From NCBI GenBank assembly GCA_003280055.1, contig QCGG01000001.1:62001-126000 (forward strand): a stretch of 64,000 bases of DNA, written 5' to 3'. The notes beneath the pieces are model-generated. The model made no database searches. It worked only from the letters and a program-made list of their open reading frames with translations, and was not told where the DNA came from. Positions 48,069 to 58,703 of this stretch are shown one piece after another. The translations under genes and the position numbers were made by a program. Origin of the DNA: Prochlorococcus sp. AG-363-P19 (GTDB lineage Bacteria; Cyanobacteriota; Cyanobacteriia; PCC-6307; Cyanobiaceae). The number at the start of each line of letters is the position of its first letter. The stretch's first letter is position 1.

Positions 48069-50237
48069 ATGAGAACCGAAAAGATTGTTTTAGCAGGGGG
48101 AGGTCATAGTCATGCCTTATTGCTTAGAAGTTGGGCTATGCGACCTCATACAAGACCTTCTTCACAGATAACCCTTATTAACAGAAGAAGCACAACTTTT
48201 TATTCTGGGATGATTCCAGGATTGATTTCTGGCCATTATTCGCAAAAAGAGCTTGAAATTGATCTCAGGTCCTTGACACGTATGAGTGGTGTATCCCTTG
48301 TGATTGGGGAGATAGTTGGCTTGGACCTTGCCAAGAAACAACTCTTGTTAGCTGATAGGCCTCCAAAAGAATTCGATGTTTTAAGTCTTGATGTTGGTTC
48401 TGAAACCTATATACCAGAACAGTTTGAAACAAAATCAGGGCCTTTTGAGGTAATGCCTATAAGACCTTTAGAGGCTGCATTGGATTGGTTAAAGAGAGAG
48501 GATAACTTTCTTGATTCACAAGGATTGACGGTAATAGGTTCTGGTTTAGCTGCGGTTGAGGTAGCACTTGCATTGCGGAACAGATGGCCTGACCGCTTGC
48601 TTTCATTAAGTGCATATCCCTCTCATCTTTCCAAAACATTCATCAAAATTCTTGAAGTGGCCTGTGTAGAAATTGTTTCTTCTCAAAGGCCCTTAAGTTC
48701 ATCAGCATTGCTATGTACCGGTAGTAAAGCTCCTGATTGGCTTGCGATGAGTGGACTTGCTGTTGATGTATCAGGAAGAATACTGACTTCGAAAACTCTT
48801 CAGGTGATTGACCAGCCAAGTATTTTTGCTGTTGGGGATTGTGGTGTTATCCAATCATCTCCGCGACCCCCCTCAGGTGTTTGGGCTGTACGTTCTGCTC
48901 AACCACTTGCTCAAAACCTTGAGCTTTTGATTAAGGGGATGCCTTTAAAAAAATGGGCACCTCAAAAATATGCTTTAAAAATTATTGGTTTTCAAAGTGG
49001 CTCAAAATCTTCTTATGCGATTGCTATTTGGAGAGGTTTTACTTTAGGTCCCTTCCGGTTTTTGTGGTGGTTAAAGAAAACAATTGATCTGCATTTTATA
49101 TCTCTCTTTAAAAATGATGCCTCTTCAATGACTATGGAAGGTAATGAATGTCGAGGTTGTGCTTCTAAGCTTTCAGCAAATACATTAAAGGCTGCACTAA
49201 ATGATGCAGGACTGTCTATTCTTGGAAGTGAGCCTAAGGATGCGGTTGATATAGACCCTGGCTTGAATACCAGTAATTTTCTACAGAGTGTTGATGGATT
49301 TCCCGCTCTAGTTAGTGATAGTTGGCTTAATGGAAGAATCACAGCACTTCATGCAAGTTCTGATTTATGGGCTAGTGGAGCAGATCTTGTATCAGCCCAA
49401 TCTCTTGTAGTTCTCCCTAAAGTTTCTGGAGGAATTCAGCAGGAATTATTAGCTGAGACCCTTCAAGGAATTCAGTCTGCTCTTGATCCTCAAGAGGTTA
49501 AGTTGATCGGAGGGCATACTTTTGAGGCAAGAAGTAATGCTCCTAAGTTAATTAATATGGGTTTAGAAGTCTCTCTTGCCATTAACGGGAAAATAGACTC
49601 AAAGAATGGCCAACTTCGCAAAGGCCCTCTACTCCCAGGTGATGCATTATTGATCAGTAGGCCTATAGGTATTGGGGTTCTATTTGCAGCAGATATGGTG
49701 GGCGAAGTGTCCCCAAGTTATATTGAGAATGCTTTGAATCAGTTGAGCAAAAGTCAGTATTCTATTTTTAAGCAACTGATGATTCTAAGAGACAATTCAT
49801 CAATATCAAACCCTGTCCATGCTTGTACAGATGTTACTGGCTTTGGCTTGTTAGGGCATTTAGCAGAGATGATTAAGGAAACTTCTAAGAGCTTACAGAA
49901 AGCCAGCAAGAATTATTCTTCCGTAAGAGTTATTTTAAAAGCTGCTGATATTCCTTCTCTTCCAGGTTCTCTAAGCCTTTTTGAAAGAGGGTATTCTAGC
50001 ACTCTTGCTCCTTCTAATCGTTCTTTTTGGGGGTTACTTGAGCCTTCATTTGCCGAGTCAGCATTAGTGGAGTTGTCCTTGGGAGAAATCCCTATGGAAA
50101 GTTCTAGACATAAAGCTTTGAAAGAACTAATTGTTGACCCTCAAACTTGTGGTCCTCTTATGATCAGTTGCGACCAGCTCTTTGCAAATGATCTTTTAGC
50201 ACTTGGGAATTGGTATCAAATTGGATATGTAATTTAG
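48069..50237 (+). CDS. selD: FAD oxidoreductase fused to selenide, water dikinase
   Basis: 722 residues. Residues 1-345 form an NADH-dehydrogenase-like flavoprotein: FAD site LAGGGHSHALLLR (8-20), second nucleotide site VIGSGLAAVEVAL (155-167) and IFAVGDCG (252-259). From about 358, SelD starts with the active pair Cys364/Lys367 in CRGCASKL, then the phosphate-binding LVSDSWLNGRI, and later HACTDVTGFGLLGHLAEM. SelD makes selenophosphate from selenide and ATP. The fusion is known in cyanobacteria and would serve 2-selenouridine in tRNA. RBS GAAGAGG precedes the ATG. The active residue is Cys, not Sec. Confidence 0.94.
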   Translation: MRTEKIVLAGGGHSHALLLRSWAMRPHTRPSSQITLINRRSTTFYSGMIPGLISGHYSQKELEIDLRSLTRMSGVSLVIGEIVGLDLAKKQLLLADRPPKEFDVLSLDVGSETYIPEQFETKSGPFEVMPIRPLEAALDWLKREDNFLDSQGLTVIGSGLAAVEVALALRNRWPDRLLSLSAYPSHLSKTFIKILEVACVEIVSSQRPLSSSALLCTGSKAPDWLAMSGLAVDVSGRILTSKTLQVIDQPSIFAVGDCGVIQSSPRPPSGVWAVRSAQPLAQNLELLIKGMPLKKWAPQKYALKIIGFQSGSKSSYAIAIWRGFTLGPFRFLWWLKKTIDLHFISLFKNDASSMTMEGNECRGCASKLSANTLKAALNDAGLSILGSEPKDAVDIDPGLNTSNFLQSVDGFPALVSDSWLNGRITALHASSDLWASGADLVSAQSLVVLPKVSGGIQQELLAETLQGIQSALDPQEVKLIGGHTFEARSNAPKLINMGLEVSLAINGKIDSKNGQLRKGPLLPGDALLISRPIGIGVLFAADMVGEVSPSYIENALNQLSKSQYSIFKQLMILRDNSSISNPVHACTDVTGFGLLGHLAEMIKETSKSLQKASKNYSSVRVILKAADIPSLPGSLSLFERGYSSTLAPSNRSFWGLLEPSFAESALVELSLGEIPMESSRHKALKELIVDPQTCGPLMISCDQLFANDLLALGNWYQIGYVI

Positions 50238-50262
50238 GCCTGATTTACACTTGGAAATCTAT

Positions 50263-51537
50263 TTAATTAACTGAATTTTTGCTTTGGCCAAAAATTCTAT
50301 CTACCTCGTTAAGTCTAAGTCTTCTTAACTCTTCCCCTAGTTCTGGACCTGGACTTAATCCATCTTTTTGAAGTTTCTCAGCTGACACATTTGGCTTTAC
50401 ATTGCTCCAGTAACTCAACCAATCTAATAAGTACTTCTTTAAGGGAGTAACTAAACAAGCCGTTAAAGCTACTGAGTCAGCAAGAAGATGTTTCTCTTCG
50501 ATTATTTCACACCACTTTGAAGGTTGCCATGAATGACACTTAGAATAGATATCTGTTGAGGTAAGCAACTCTTTTAGCTGAATACTTTCTTTGATTATTC
50601 GTGCTTGCCTTTGAGGTAAGAAAAGACGCTCTGCAATTTTTGGGCCTTGACTTGAACTTGCGATTAATACAGTGAGTCCATCCAGATTTAGACTGATTCC
50701 TATTCTTATGCGATTCCTTAAGCTTTGATCGTCTTGTAATTCATTATCAAGCAATTTTAGAGCACCCCAATTTTGTAGTTCTTTCAGTGCTTCTTCCCAA
50801 GGTTCATTTCTAAATAGTAAATCCAGCTCCATTTTTAGTCTTGTTGAGAGTGCCGGAGGGGCATCTTTTGGACTGTTATTGATTTCCCAAGACCATGGCC
50901 AATGTTTGAGTGTTAATTGTATCTGCTGCAATGAATTCTCGGATAAAGAAAACCCTAATCTTGCTGAATATCTTGCCCCTCTAATGATTCTTGTCGGATC
51001 TTCTTCTACGCTCCTTTGATGGAGAAAATTAAGCTCTTTATTTTGCAAATCTAGTCGACTTCTTTTTGCTTCTATTATTTGTTGATTCAAAAGATCAACC
51101 GCAATTGCATTTACGGTGAAGTCTCTACGATCCAGATCCTTTTCCAGGCAACATGGTTTTACTATGGGATTTTCTCCTGGGGCTGGATAAGTCTCTTCTC
51201 GAGTACTGGCTATATCAATAACTGAACCGTCGATAGTTAATTTTACTGAGTCATAATTATCATGATACTTTAAATTACTAAGTCTATTCTTATCTAGTTC
51301 CTCTTCTAAGAAGTAGGCTAACTTTCTTGCAGAGCCCTCTACAACAATATCTAAATCAGTTTTTTTTAAATAATTATCATTTTGGTAATCTTTTAAAAAC
51401 CAATCTCTTACTGATCCTCCAACCAATGCGATCCTACTGACCCCAGCTTTTCCGGCGGCTTGAACGAGTATTTCTTTTATTCTGATTGGTATAATAGGAA
51501 AATCATTGTCAGATACAGATTGAATCAGCATATTCAC
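50263..51537 (-). CDS. CCA-adding / poly(A) polymerase family tRNA nucleotidyltransferase
   Basis: 424 residues, class II nucleotidyltransferase head: IALVGGSVRDWFLKD, then KTDLDIVVEGSARKLAYFLEEEL carrying the two metal-binding Asp residues, and RRDFTVNAIAVDL. The downstream HD-less helical body includes RIIRGARYSARLGFSL. It restores or adds the 3' CCA of tRNA, or only part of it if it works with a partner, as in some cyanobacteria with separate CC- and A-adding enzymes. Specificity cannot be decided here. Convergent with the selD fusion. Confidence 0.9.
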   Translation of the reverse strand: MNMLIQSVSDNDFPIIPIRIKEILVQAAGKAGVSRIALVGGSVRDWFLKDYQNDNYLKKTDLDIVVEGSARKLAYFLEEELDKNRLSNLKYHDNYDSVKLTIDGSVIDIASTREETYPAPGENPIVKPCCLEKDLDRRDFTVNAIAVDLLNQQIIEAKRSRLDLQNKELNFLHQRSVEEDPTRIIRGARYSARLGFSLSENSLQQIQLTLKHWPWSWEINNSPKDAPPALSTRLKMELDLLFRNEPWEEALKELQNWGALKLLDNELQDDQSLRNRIRIGISLNLDGLTVLIASSSQGPKIAERLFLPQRQARIIKESIQLKELLTSTDIYSKCHSWQPSKWCEIIEEKHLLADSVALTACLVTPLKKYLLDWLSYWSNVKPNVSAEKLQKDGLSPGPELGEELRRLRLNEVDRIFGQSKNSVN

Positions 51538-51592
51538 CTCTCGCTGTTGTAAATTTTAGGCGACATCTTGGTAGAACTTTTTGCTTAGCTCT

Positions 51593-54007
51593 TTAGATGT
51601 TGCCTGCAGGCTGTATTGGTGCAAGTCTTGGATCAAGAATTTTTGGCCCCATTCCCTCGAACTTGACTGCGATCGAGATTTTTTGGCCACTACCAAAGGT
51701 ATGCGTTATCTCGCCTAAACCAAAATTCGCATGAATCACTTGATCTCCTACAGCCCAGGATTTCCCAGGTGATGGACCTGCATGAACTTTTCTCAAGCCA
51801 TTGGCCGGAAGACTCTGCTCGCCACCAGCAAGGGCCTCAAGACTCTCTTTGCGATCAATTCTTGTAAGTCTTTCTAGGCGATTCTCTTTCCGAAGCGCTG
51901 CGCCTCCTGAGAGAGGCCTGTCTCCTTTTAAAAGATTCTCAGGCAGTTCTGAAAGAAATAGAGATGGAAGGGCTGGTTCTCTTATCCCTCCCCATAAACG
52001 TCTTTCGGAGGCGTGAAAAAGGAATAATTGTTCTTTTGCTCTTGTAATGCCTACATAGCAAAGCCTTCTTTCCTCTTCTAGTGATGAGGAATCATCCAAA
52101 GAACGGTAGCTAGGGAAAAGTCCTTGCTCCATTCCGACTATGCAAACTACTGGGAATTCAAGCCCTTTGCTGCTATGCAAAGTCATGAGGGTTATACGAT
52201 TGCTAGAGGTATCTTTTTCATCGGCATCGCTAGCAAGTGCAGCGGTTGCAAGAAAAGTTTCAATATTCCCATCATCATTTTCTTCTTCATGCTGAATAGC
52301 AGCATTGATTAGTTCTTGTAGATTTCTTCTTCTTTCTTCTGATTCTTCAGTAGCATCAGAAATCAGTTCATTTAAATATCCACTCCTTTCAATGACATCT
52401 TGGATTAATACATGTGGCTTTGAATTTTTTAATTGTTCTTTAAGGGAGGTGATTAATTCGCAGAATTGTAATAGTCCTTTTGCAGATCTACCCCCTAATG
52501 TTCTTACGGCCTCATGGTCACTTACGATATCCCATAGAGGAATTGAGAGTTGGTTTGCGGCATCAGTTAGTCGTTGAATAGTCGTTTTGCCAATACCTCT
52601 ACGAGGTGTATTTATAATTCTCAGAAGACTTACTGTGTCAGCAGGATTTATGAGTAGTTTTAAATATGCAAGAATATCTTTAATCTCTCTTCGGTCATAA
52701 AAACGAAGTCCTCCTACTACTACATATGGGATTCCCCACCTGACCAAAGAATCTTCTAGGGATCGAGATTGAGCATTAGTCCTATAAAGGATAGTGATAT
52801 CTCTCCAATTAAGTTCAGGATTAGTTCTTTGGAGGTTTTTTAGCCTGTGAGTTACAGCCTCAGCCTCTGCGATTTCATCGTCACATCTGGTTAAATGTAT
52901 TAGAGAACCTTCACCACGGGTAGCCTTTAGAACTTTATCTATTCTTTCGGTGTTGTTGCTAATTAATGAATTGGCTGCTTCCAGAATTGTTGCTGTTGAA
53001 CGATAATTCTCTTCAAGTTTAACCATTGTTTTTGTAATTTTATCTGATTTCTTGTCGCCAAAATCATTCTGAAAATCCATTAGGATGGTAAAATCAGCAG
53101 CTCTAAAACTATAAATACTTTGATCGGCATCACCTACTACAAAGATTGAGCGATTGTCCCAACTTTTGAAAAGACTAGGTTGTAAATTATTTGTACTTAA
53201 AAGTCTTATTAGTTCATATTGTGTTCGATTTGTATCCTGATACTCATCAACCAAAAGATGCTTAAATCTATTATGCCAATAGCCCCTAATCTGTTCATTT
53301 TGTTGGAGTAGTTGGACAGGTATTAGAAGAAGGTCATCAAAATCAAGGGCATTATTTGCTGCAAGTGATTTACGGTAAAGCCTATAAACCTTGGCAATTA
53401 GTTTTCCACGATGACCTTCCGACTCGACTTCTAGCTTCTCGGGCATCCAGCCTTGATTTTTTGCATTGCTGATGGCCCACCTAATCTTTTTAGGTTCAAA
53501 TCTTTTTGGATCGAGTTGTAGATCCTGTGTGACAATTTCTTTGATAAGGTTTTGAGCATCTTTTTCGTCATATATCGAGAATTGTCTAGTCCAGCTCAGT
53601 CCTTCAGTATCTACAAATTTATCAATGTCAAAACGAAGTAAACGTGAAAATAGAGCATGAAAAGTTCCAATCCATAGTTCTTTTGTGATTTCTCTATAAA
53701 TTCTTGTTCTAAGTTCTCTTTGCTTACCCATTTCAAGTGTGCTGTAGGGCTGCGCAAATTGATCAAAAGCAATCTTTCTGGCCAAAAGGATTTCAAGCCT
53801 TTCCTTCATTTCTCGGGCCGCTTTATTTGTAAAAGTGACTGCCAAAATGTTTGCAGGGTCTACACAGTGGTGACTTATTAGATGTGCGATTCTGTGTGTA
53901 AGAGCGCGTGTTTTACCACTGCCAGCCCCCGCTACAACTAGCAGTGGGCCGGACAGGTGGTCCACTGCTTGCCGTTGGGCATCATTTAGTCCATCGAGAA
54001 AGCTCAT
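51593..54007 (-). CDS. UvrD/PcrA-type DNA helicase
   Basis: 804 residues, SF1A helicase. The Q motif LNDAQRQAVDHLSGPLLVVA leads into Walker A AGAGSGKTRALTHRI; motif II VDEYQDTNRTQYEL, motif III FVVGDADQSIYSFRAAD, motif IV LEENYRST, motif V TLMTLHSSKGLEFPVV and motif VI RRLCYVGITRAKEQLFLF follow in order. A 3'-5' translocase for repair and replication-fork clearance in the cytosol. The C-terminal tail after about 730 has the Tudor-like HANFGLGEITHTFGSGQ segment. Its start at 54007 is divergent from the following GT by about 60 bases. Confidence 0.95.
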   Translation of the reverse strand: MSFLDGLNDAQRQAVDHLSGPLLVVAGAGSGKTRALTHRIAHLISHHCVDPANILAVTFTNKAAREMKERLEILLARKIAFDQFAQPYSTLEMGKQRELRTRIYREITKELWIGTFHALFSRLLRFDIDKFVDTEGLSWTRQFSIYDEKDAQNLIKEIVTQDLQLDPKRFEPKKIRWAISNAKNQGWMPEKLEVESEGHRGKLIAKVYRLYRKSLAANNALDFDDLLLIPVQLLQQNEQIRGYWHNRFKHLLVDEYQDTNRTQYELIRLLSTNNLQPSLFKSWDNRSIFVVGDADQSIYSFRAADFTILMDFQNDFGDKKSDKITKTMVKLEENYRSTATILEAANSLISNNTERIDKVLKATRGEGSLIHLTRCDDEIAEAEAVTHRLKNLQRTNPELNWRDITILYRTNAQSRSLEDSLVRWGIPYVVVGGLRFYDRREIKDILAYLKLLINPADTVSLLRIINTPRRGIGKTTIQRLTDAANQLSIPLWDIVSDHEAVRTLGGRSAKGLLQFCELITSLKEQLKNSKPHVLIQDVIERSGYLNELISDATEESEERRRNLQELINAAIQHEEENDDGNIETFLATAALASDADEKDTSSNRITLMTLHSSKGLEFPVVCIVGMEQGLFPSYRSLDDSSSLEEERRLCYVGITRAKEQLFLFHASERRLWGGIREPALPSLFLSELPENLLKGDRPLSGGAALRKENRLERLTRIDRKESLEALAGGEQSLPANGLRKVHAGPSPGKSWAVGDQVIHANFGLGEITHTFGSGQKISIAVKFEGMGPKILDPRLAPIQPAGNI

Positions 54008-54066
54008 CGATGAAGGTTATCTCCGGGCGGGAAAAACTTCTTGAATAGTTTGTCTTACTCCAAGTT

Positions 54067-55170
54067 TTGTCAGACTGTTTAGTACAGATTCGTTGGCGAG
54101 AAGCGCAATTGTCACTGGCCCTTTTTAATGGAAGTTATCTTGGCTCAAAGCCTACTGGTATAGGCGTGGTCGCAAGGGATTTGATTAGAGAGCTTGATCC
54201 TTTAATGGTTCCGTTATTGGATCCTTTGAAGGGATCACGCCCTGGGAGCATTCCTATCAGGAATGATTTGATGCCTGAATTGGGGATGAAAGCTCATTTA
54301 AGGCGATTGATTTGGACGCAAACAAAATTGCCGAAAATTGTGAGAAAAGCGGGCTCGCCAATATTGCTTTCACCTTTACCAGAAGCCCCTTTGCTAAAAG
54401 GAATACGCTCAGTTGTTATTGCTCATGATTTATTACCTCTTAGGTATCCAAAAATCGAGCCGTTATTGCTATATCACCTTAGTTATGTCCCACTCGTACT
54501 TAATTCGGCCAGGAAGGTTCTATGTAATTCAGAAGCCACCGCAAGAGAACTGAATGGTGTTTTGGGTATTCCTGCTAAGAAATTGATCAAAATCCCACTA
54601 GGTTTTGACCGAGTAAATTTGCGTCCTTTGTCTCTAGAAAGAAAACCTTTCTTTTTAGTCTTAGGAAGACATAATCCTCATAAGAATATATTTGGAATTT
54701 TAAAAGCATTTTCACAAATTAAAGAAAAGGATATGCAAATCTGGTTTGTTGGTCCTCACGATCGTCGATATACTCCAAGGTTGAAAAAATGCTCAGAGGA
54801 GCTCGGTATTTCTAGAAGATGTAAGTGGATCCCCTGGGTGACTGATGAGGAGAAATTAAGACTGCTCAATACTTGTCAGGCACTTTTAATAGCAAGTTTT
54901 TGGGAGGGATTTGGCTTGCCTGCCTTGGAAGCTATTGCTTGCCAGACCCCAGTTATTGCTTCTAATGCGGGTGCATTGCCCGAAGTTGTCGGAGATGCAG
55001 GTATGTTGGTTGACCCCAAAAATGCTGAAGAAATAGCTACAGCAATGAGACTTATGCTCTTAGACCAGTCTTTGCGCCTTAATATCATTGCTAATGGTGC
55101 AAAGAGGTTAAAAGTTTATAGCTGGGAAAAATCAGCGAGGGTTATTGAGTCAGTTCTTGAAGATCTTTAA
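54067..55170 (+). CDS. GT4-family glycosyltransferase
   Basis: 367 residues. [22 protein letters not shown] at the N-terminus is the acceptor-domain glycine loop of mannosyl/rhamnosyl GT4 enzymes, and [23 protein letters not shown] carries the E-x7-E donor motif. [20 protein letters not shown] is also typical. No ATG or GTG is available near the N-terminus; TTG at 54067 is the likely start. Convergent with the next glycosyltransferase. Substrate and acceptor unknown. Confidence 0.85.
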   Translation: MSDCLVQIRWREAQLSLALFNGSYLGSKPTGIGVVARDLIRELDPLMVPLLDPLKGSRPGSIPIRNDLMPELGMKAHLRRLIWTQTKLPKIVRKAGSPILLSPLPEAPLLKGIRSVVIAHDLLPLRYPKIEPLLLYHLSYVPLVLNSARKVLCNSEATARELNGVLGIPAKKLIKIPLGFDRVNLRPLSLERKPFFLVLGRHNPHKNIFGILKAFSQIKEKDMQIWFVGPHDRRYTPRLKKCSEELGISRRCKWIPWVTDEEKLRLLNTCQALLIASFWEGFGLPALEAIACQTPVIASNAGALPEVVGDAGMLVDPKNAEEIATAMRLMLLDQSLRLNIIANGAKRLKVYSWEKSARVIESVLEDL

Positions 55171-55203
55171 AGCAAGTTTTGTTAAGGGCCTATATTTAAT
55201 TAC

Positions 55204-56238
55204 TTAAATACTTGATTTTAAAAACCTTCTGGCCTTGTTGATAAAATATCTATAATTTAAATTTTTCTTGGGGTTCGAATACTTTCCCTCTATTACATTA
55301 TTCCAGTGCCAATCAACCTGCTTAAGTGCAATTAACCAGCTTTGTAAAAGCGCTTCTTCGCTATGTCTATTCATCAGATCTTCTAAGTCGTCTAAATTAG
55401 TAATCCAATCTTCAGGATGTTTTACGGCTTCATGAATATTTTCTATGTCTTTCTCTAGAGAGAAGCAACCTAATTGGTGGCCAACTCTGCCTGGTATAAG
55501 GAAATCTGATAAGGCATGGTTAAAGCTGCTAAACAGAACACAGCCGCAAGCTATTGCCTCAAGCGGAGGAAGTCCAAACCCTTCTGATAGCCCAGAAGAT
55601 GTCCAATATTCGGTAGAATCGTATATGAAAACTTTTGAGTGGTTATATAGGCTTACAATGTCTGTTATCCATTCTGACTGTAGTTGCACATTTAAGCCTT
55701 CCTTTTTTAGAGCTGGGACGAGGTGATTGATTACATAGTGACTGTTTTTTCGTGTTTGAACCAGTACATCGATTTCTCTATCTTTGACTGAATCTGAGAA
55801 TGAATTACCAGCTCTTTTGCCCCTGTGGATCCATTTGTGCTCAAGTGCGTTCTGAATTAGGAATAGAGGGTTTCTTGGTGCTTTTGCGGCCCAATATCCA
55901 AGTGTATTTTTGCTGGCAGCTAGTATAGGTATTTCCTTAGGAAGGTTGAAATTATAGCCAGTGCTGTGAGCATGATATGCAATTGGTCTACCCTTCAATT
56001 TTTTGATCAATGAAGGGATGTCATGACCCCATGAGATAATCCAAATAGTTGAATCCTGAGAGATGCTTTCCTTTAATTCGTCATCTAAATAGGCATGATT
56101 TTCTTCACGATTCCTATAGGTGACGACTTTATTGGGAAACTTTTCCTGAAGTAATCTGGATGCTTGTAACTCAACATTGAGCCCACCACAAAGGAATCTT
56201 TCTGTTGTCCCAGGGACTAGAAAAGAAATTTTCCTCAC
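55204..56238 (-). CDS. Putative glycosyltransferase (GT4-like)
   Basis: 344 residues. The N-terminal part FLVPGTTERFLCGGLNVELQASRLL and the C-terminal SSGLSEGFGLPPLEAIACGC, an E-x7-E-like donor motif, indicate a GT-B glycosyltransferase, although the middle is divergent. Minus strand, 40 bases downstream of the 71-residue gene. I do not recognise a closer family. It may act on surface glycans with the adjacent GT4 gene. Confidence 0.72.
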   Translation of the reverse strand: MRKISFLVPGTTERFLCGGLNVELQASRLLQEKFPNKVVTYRNREENHAYLDDELKESISQDSTIWIISWGHDIPSLIKKLKGRPIAYHAHSTGYNFNLPKEIPILAASKNTLGYWAAKAPRNPLFLIQNALEHKWIHRGKRAGNSFSDSVKDREIDVLVQTRKNSHYVINHLVPALKKEGLNVQLQSEWITDIVSLYNHSKVFIYDSTEYWTSSGLSEGFGLPPLEAIACGCVLFSSFNHALSDFLIPGRVGHQLGCFSLEKDIENIHEAVKHPEDWITNLDDLEDLMNRHSEEALLQSWLIALKQVDWHWNNVIEGKYSNPKKNLNYRYFINKARRFLKSSI

Positions 56239-56278
56239 GGAATTGCTTTTTAATAGTTATATCTTTTATAGGACAAGA

Positions 56279-56494
56279 TCAATCAATAGTTAGTTTTTTG
56301 AGTTGATTTTTAAGTTGTGAAAGTACTTTGCTGATTTGAGTTAATTCAGCATGATCTTTAATGATTGCATCGATTTGTTTGGGAGGCATTTTTAATTTCT
56401 GGGCCATTGTGATTACTTCTTTGGCCAGTCTTTGTCTGTAATCAGATAGCTCTGATATTGAGTCCTTGATATCTTGTGGTTTCGTGTCAGACAT
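56279..56494 (-). CDS. Small helical hypothetical protein
   Basis: 71 residues, no recognised family. The sequence is polar and predicted helical throughout, with two coiled-coil-prone stretches (about 8-35 and 48-70, the latter LTQISKVLSQLKNQLKKL). The ATG at 56494 is followed by an ordinary coding pattern without stop, and the gene fits between neighbours with a 40-base gap. Adjacent to the phycoerythrin promoter region, but no functional tie is shown. Confidence 0.55.
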   Translation of the reverse strand: MSDTKPQDIKDSISELSDYRQRLAKEVITMAQKLKMPPKQIDAIIKDHAELTQISKVLSQLKNQLKKLTID

Positions 56495-56866
56495 GGGTCT
56501 TTATTTTACGCATTACAGATTAGGCATTTGCCAGGGGAATTCCCAACCCTGGCTTTAATAGGATTTTATACCTAGAGACAAATGCTGGAGTGATTGCTTT
56601 TTGCTGAATTCATTCTCAGCCTAATGAGCTTTGCGATGATAGAGACCCATTAGACAGTTTCTATGAAGAGGATTGGTTACGAAGCATTGCGGTAACAATT
56701 GCTATGTCCTTCCCTTTTTGGCATAGGACGTAGGTTTACTAGGCTGGCTATCTATTTATACGGTCGACTGTTCTCCTGATTAATCTAGTTACGGGAGAAT
56801 TTACTAGCCCGTTGTTAAATAGACCACAAGTTCAAAGTTCTGCTAACTGTTTGGCTCTTTATATAA
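56495..56866. promoter_or_regulatory. Divergent control region upstream of cpeB
   Basis: This 372-base stretch has no credible gene and must hold the promoter and leader of cpeB. It contains three inverted repeats: GCCAGGG (56530-56536)/CCCTGGC (56547-56553) with a nested GGGAATTCCC (56535-56544); GTTAC (56676-56680)/GTAAC (56692-56696); and TTCTCC (56771-56776)/GGAGAA (56794-56799). A TATATA-like AT stretch lies just before the ATG. Their roles are unknown; no -35/-10 pair is convincing by eye. Confidence 0.5.
56530..56553. repeat. Nested inverted repeat
   Basis: GCCAGGG at 56530-56536 and CCCTGGC at 56547-56553 are exact reverse complements separated by 10 bases, and GGGAATTCCC (56535-56544) is a second perfect palindrome sharing two bases of the left arm. 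The two cannot form at the same time. On the plus strand TTTAATAGGATTTT follows. It is an operator or leader hairpin candidate, or a terminator of incoming transcripts. Confidence 0.6.
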
Positions 56867-57415
<549 letters not shown>

Positions 57416-57441
57416 TTTACTTAATTGAGTTCTTTCACTAA

Positions 57442-57948
<507 letters not shown>

Positions 57949-57963
57949 ACATTAGTAAGTTTT

Positions 57964-57981
57964 CAAGATAGATTGATCTTG
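57964..57981 (+). terminator. Hairpin downstream of cpeA
   Basis: CAAGAT (57964-57969) and ATCTTG (57976-57981) form a perfect 6-bp stem with a 6-base loop; an alternative pairing joins TTTTCAA and TTGAAAA around it. No strong T run follows, so it may be an mRNA end stabiliser or partial terminator between the abundant cpeBA message and the lyase gene. Confidence 0.4.
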
Positions 57982-58044
57982 TCTTTGAAAATACAAACCT
58001 AATTATTTCGTTGAATACTTTTTTACTTTAGCCTTTTTAATTTT

Positions 58045-58647
58045 ATGACAGAGGATGAGAAGCAGAAGCCAAGTCTGGAATCTTTATTTCTTGACTTTGA
58101 CCATCCAAACCCACATATAAATAAAAATGCTTATGAAAAGATGGCACGTTTTTGGCCAAATAAGGCTATGGAAAAATTGTTGAAAGATCTTGATCATCCT
58201 GACTTGATAATCAGAAGAAAAACAGTCAAAGCATTGGGGTGCTTTGATAAAGATGTTTATCACCCATTGGTAATTACCTATCAGGAAAGAAAAACTAAAG
58301 AAATCTTGGTTAGCTGCATGAAGGTTTTAGTTAAGGTTGCTTGTAAAGATAAAAATCTACCTTTTCCTGATGAGGTAATGAATTTAATTAAAATTGCGAT
58401 AGAAGATGATATTCCGGAACTAATTCTAACAGTTGTTCCCCTTTTGAAATTGTTGGGGAAACAGGGCTTACCAATTCTTGTTAAATGCTTAGAGGATTCA
58501 AATGTCCTCAAGTCTAGTGCTGCAGCCACTGCACTGAGCGAGATGAAGTATCCAAAAGTTCAGACACATTTAGAATCATTGCTTGTGAATAATAGACTTG
58601 ATCCAATTGTTCAATCAAGCCTTAAAGCTTCTTTTGAGAAGCTTTGA
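58045..58647 (+). CDS. cpeZ: Phycoerythrin bilin lyase subunit CpeZ-like
   Basis: 200 residues, HEAT/E-Z repeats: FDHPNPHINKNAYEKMARFW, DLDHPDLIIRRKTVKALG, and later VPLLKLLGKQGLPILVKCLE. The size and position after cpeBA match CpeZ, which works as chaperone-like partner of CpeY when attaching phycoerythrobilin to CpeA in characterised systems. The start is an ATG at 58045 without an obvious ribosome site, common in this genus. It is 96 bases after cpeA. Confidence 0.85.
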   Translation: MTEDEKQKPSLESLFLDFDHPNPHINKNAYEKMARFWPNKAMEKLLKDLDHPDLIIRRKTVKALGCFDKDVYHPLVITYQERKTKEILVSCMKVLVKVACKDKNLPFPDEVMNLIKIAIEDDIPELILTVVPLLKLLGKQGLPILVKCLEDSNVLKSSAAATALSEMKYPKVQTHLESLLVNNRLDPIVQSSLKASFEKL

Positions 58648-58703
58648 TCGAATGCTGATTTGAATTGATTAAGCGATGAATTTTGAATCACAATTTAGAA
58701 ATT

